From contig DASXDG010000083.1 of assembly GCA_036490795.1 (NCBI GenBank), forward strand, positions 1 to 5,440: 5,440 bases of DNA. Reading direction: 5' to 3'. Positions within the stretch are counted from its first letter, which is position 1; each line of letters begins with the position of its first letter. The notes beneath the pieces were generated by a model. That model was not told the DNA's origin and did not search any database. It saw nothing but the letters and a program-made list of their open reading frames with translations. This DNA comes from JAFARZ01 sp036490795 (GTDB taxonomy: Bacteria > Actinomycetota > Actinomycetes > Streptosporangiales > Streptosporangiaceae). The translations under genes were made by a program, and so were the position numbers. Below, in pieces: positions 5,307 to 5,440 of this stretch.

Positions 5307-5440
5307 TTAGGCGGGTGGCCTGCGGGTTATGCCGGCGTGCGGCTGGTCGGGGAAAGCGCCCTGGTCGAAGGTGCCGCCGTCGAATACTTTCGCCAGTTCG
5401 GTGACCATCAGCTTGAAGCGGTCCTCGGTCAGGTCCGCCT
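5307..5440 (-). CDS. Hypothetical protein, C-terminal fragment (runs off window)
   Basis: A minus-strand frame enters from the right edge and stops at TAA (5307-5309), giving the last 44 or so residues of a protein, including DLTEDRFKLMVTELAKVFDG and FDQGAFPDQPHAGITRRPPA. About 37 of 43 codons end in G or C, and the peptide looks like an ordered helix followed by a short tail, so this is a genuine gene end. It lies some 120 bases upstream of the HTH remnant on the same strand. I do not recognise the family. Confidence 0.55.
   Translation of the reverse strand, partial: ADLTEDRFKLMVTELAKVFDGGTFDQGAFPDQPHAGITRRPPA

Overview
The window is high-GC DNA with strong G/C bias at third codon positions. 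Some of its promoters sit exactly where a leaderless mRNA would need them. Together these point to an actinomycete (Streptomyces-like or a related filamentous genus). This is inferred from composition and gene style; there is no rRNA or other marker to fix the taxon.

Left part (1-1525): a TetR-family regulator on the minus strand, apparently broken by a one-base frameshift, is divergent from a plus-strand aldo/keto reductase that closely resembles the YdbC/PdxI pyridoxal-reductase type. Their 48-bp shared spacer carries a perfect 10-bp palindrome in AT-rich flanks that fits the regulator's operator. The likely arrangement is a repressor controlling itself and the reductase, with the repressor now possibly defective. 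A decayed partial copy of the reductase 3' end follows its stop codon.

Middle (1526-3788): two apparently monocistronic plus-strand genes are separated by non-coding stretches of about 330-350 bp. One is a 302-aa protein with prenyltransferase/squalene-oxidase-like repeats (alpha-alpha toroid fold, substrate unknown). The other is a 225-aa YiiM-like MOSC-domain protein with its conserved cysteine. Both have a TANNNT -10 element exactly six bases before the chosen start codon.

Right part (3789-5440): a looser, accessory-looking segment, mostly minus strand. In transcription order it holds the C-terminal end of an unidentified gene entering from the right edge, a frameshifted remnant of a helix-turn-helix (recombinase-type) protein, an EcsC-like glycine-rich 228-aa protein with a near-perfect Shine-Dalgarno, and a 45-aa high-GC3 mini-ORF just behind it. 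Weaker GC3 in the EcsC-like gene and the broken genes suggest an acquired or decaying region. I see no CRISPR array, complete insertion sequence, tRNA or rRNA. I found no clearly novel defence or biosynthetic system; the most checkable leads are the TetR frameshift, the operator, the HTH remnant with its palindrome, and the mini-ORF.
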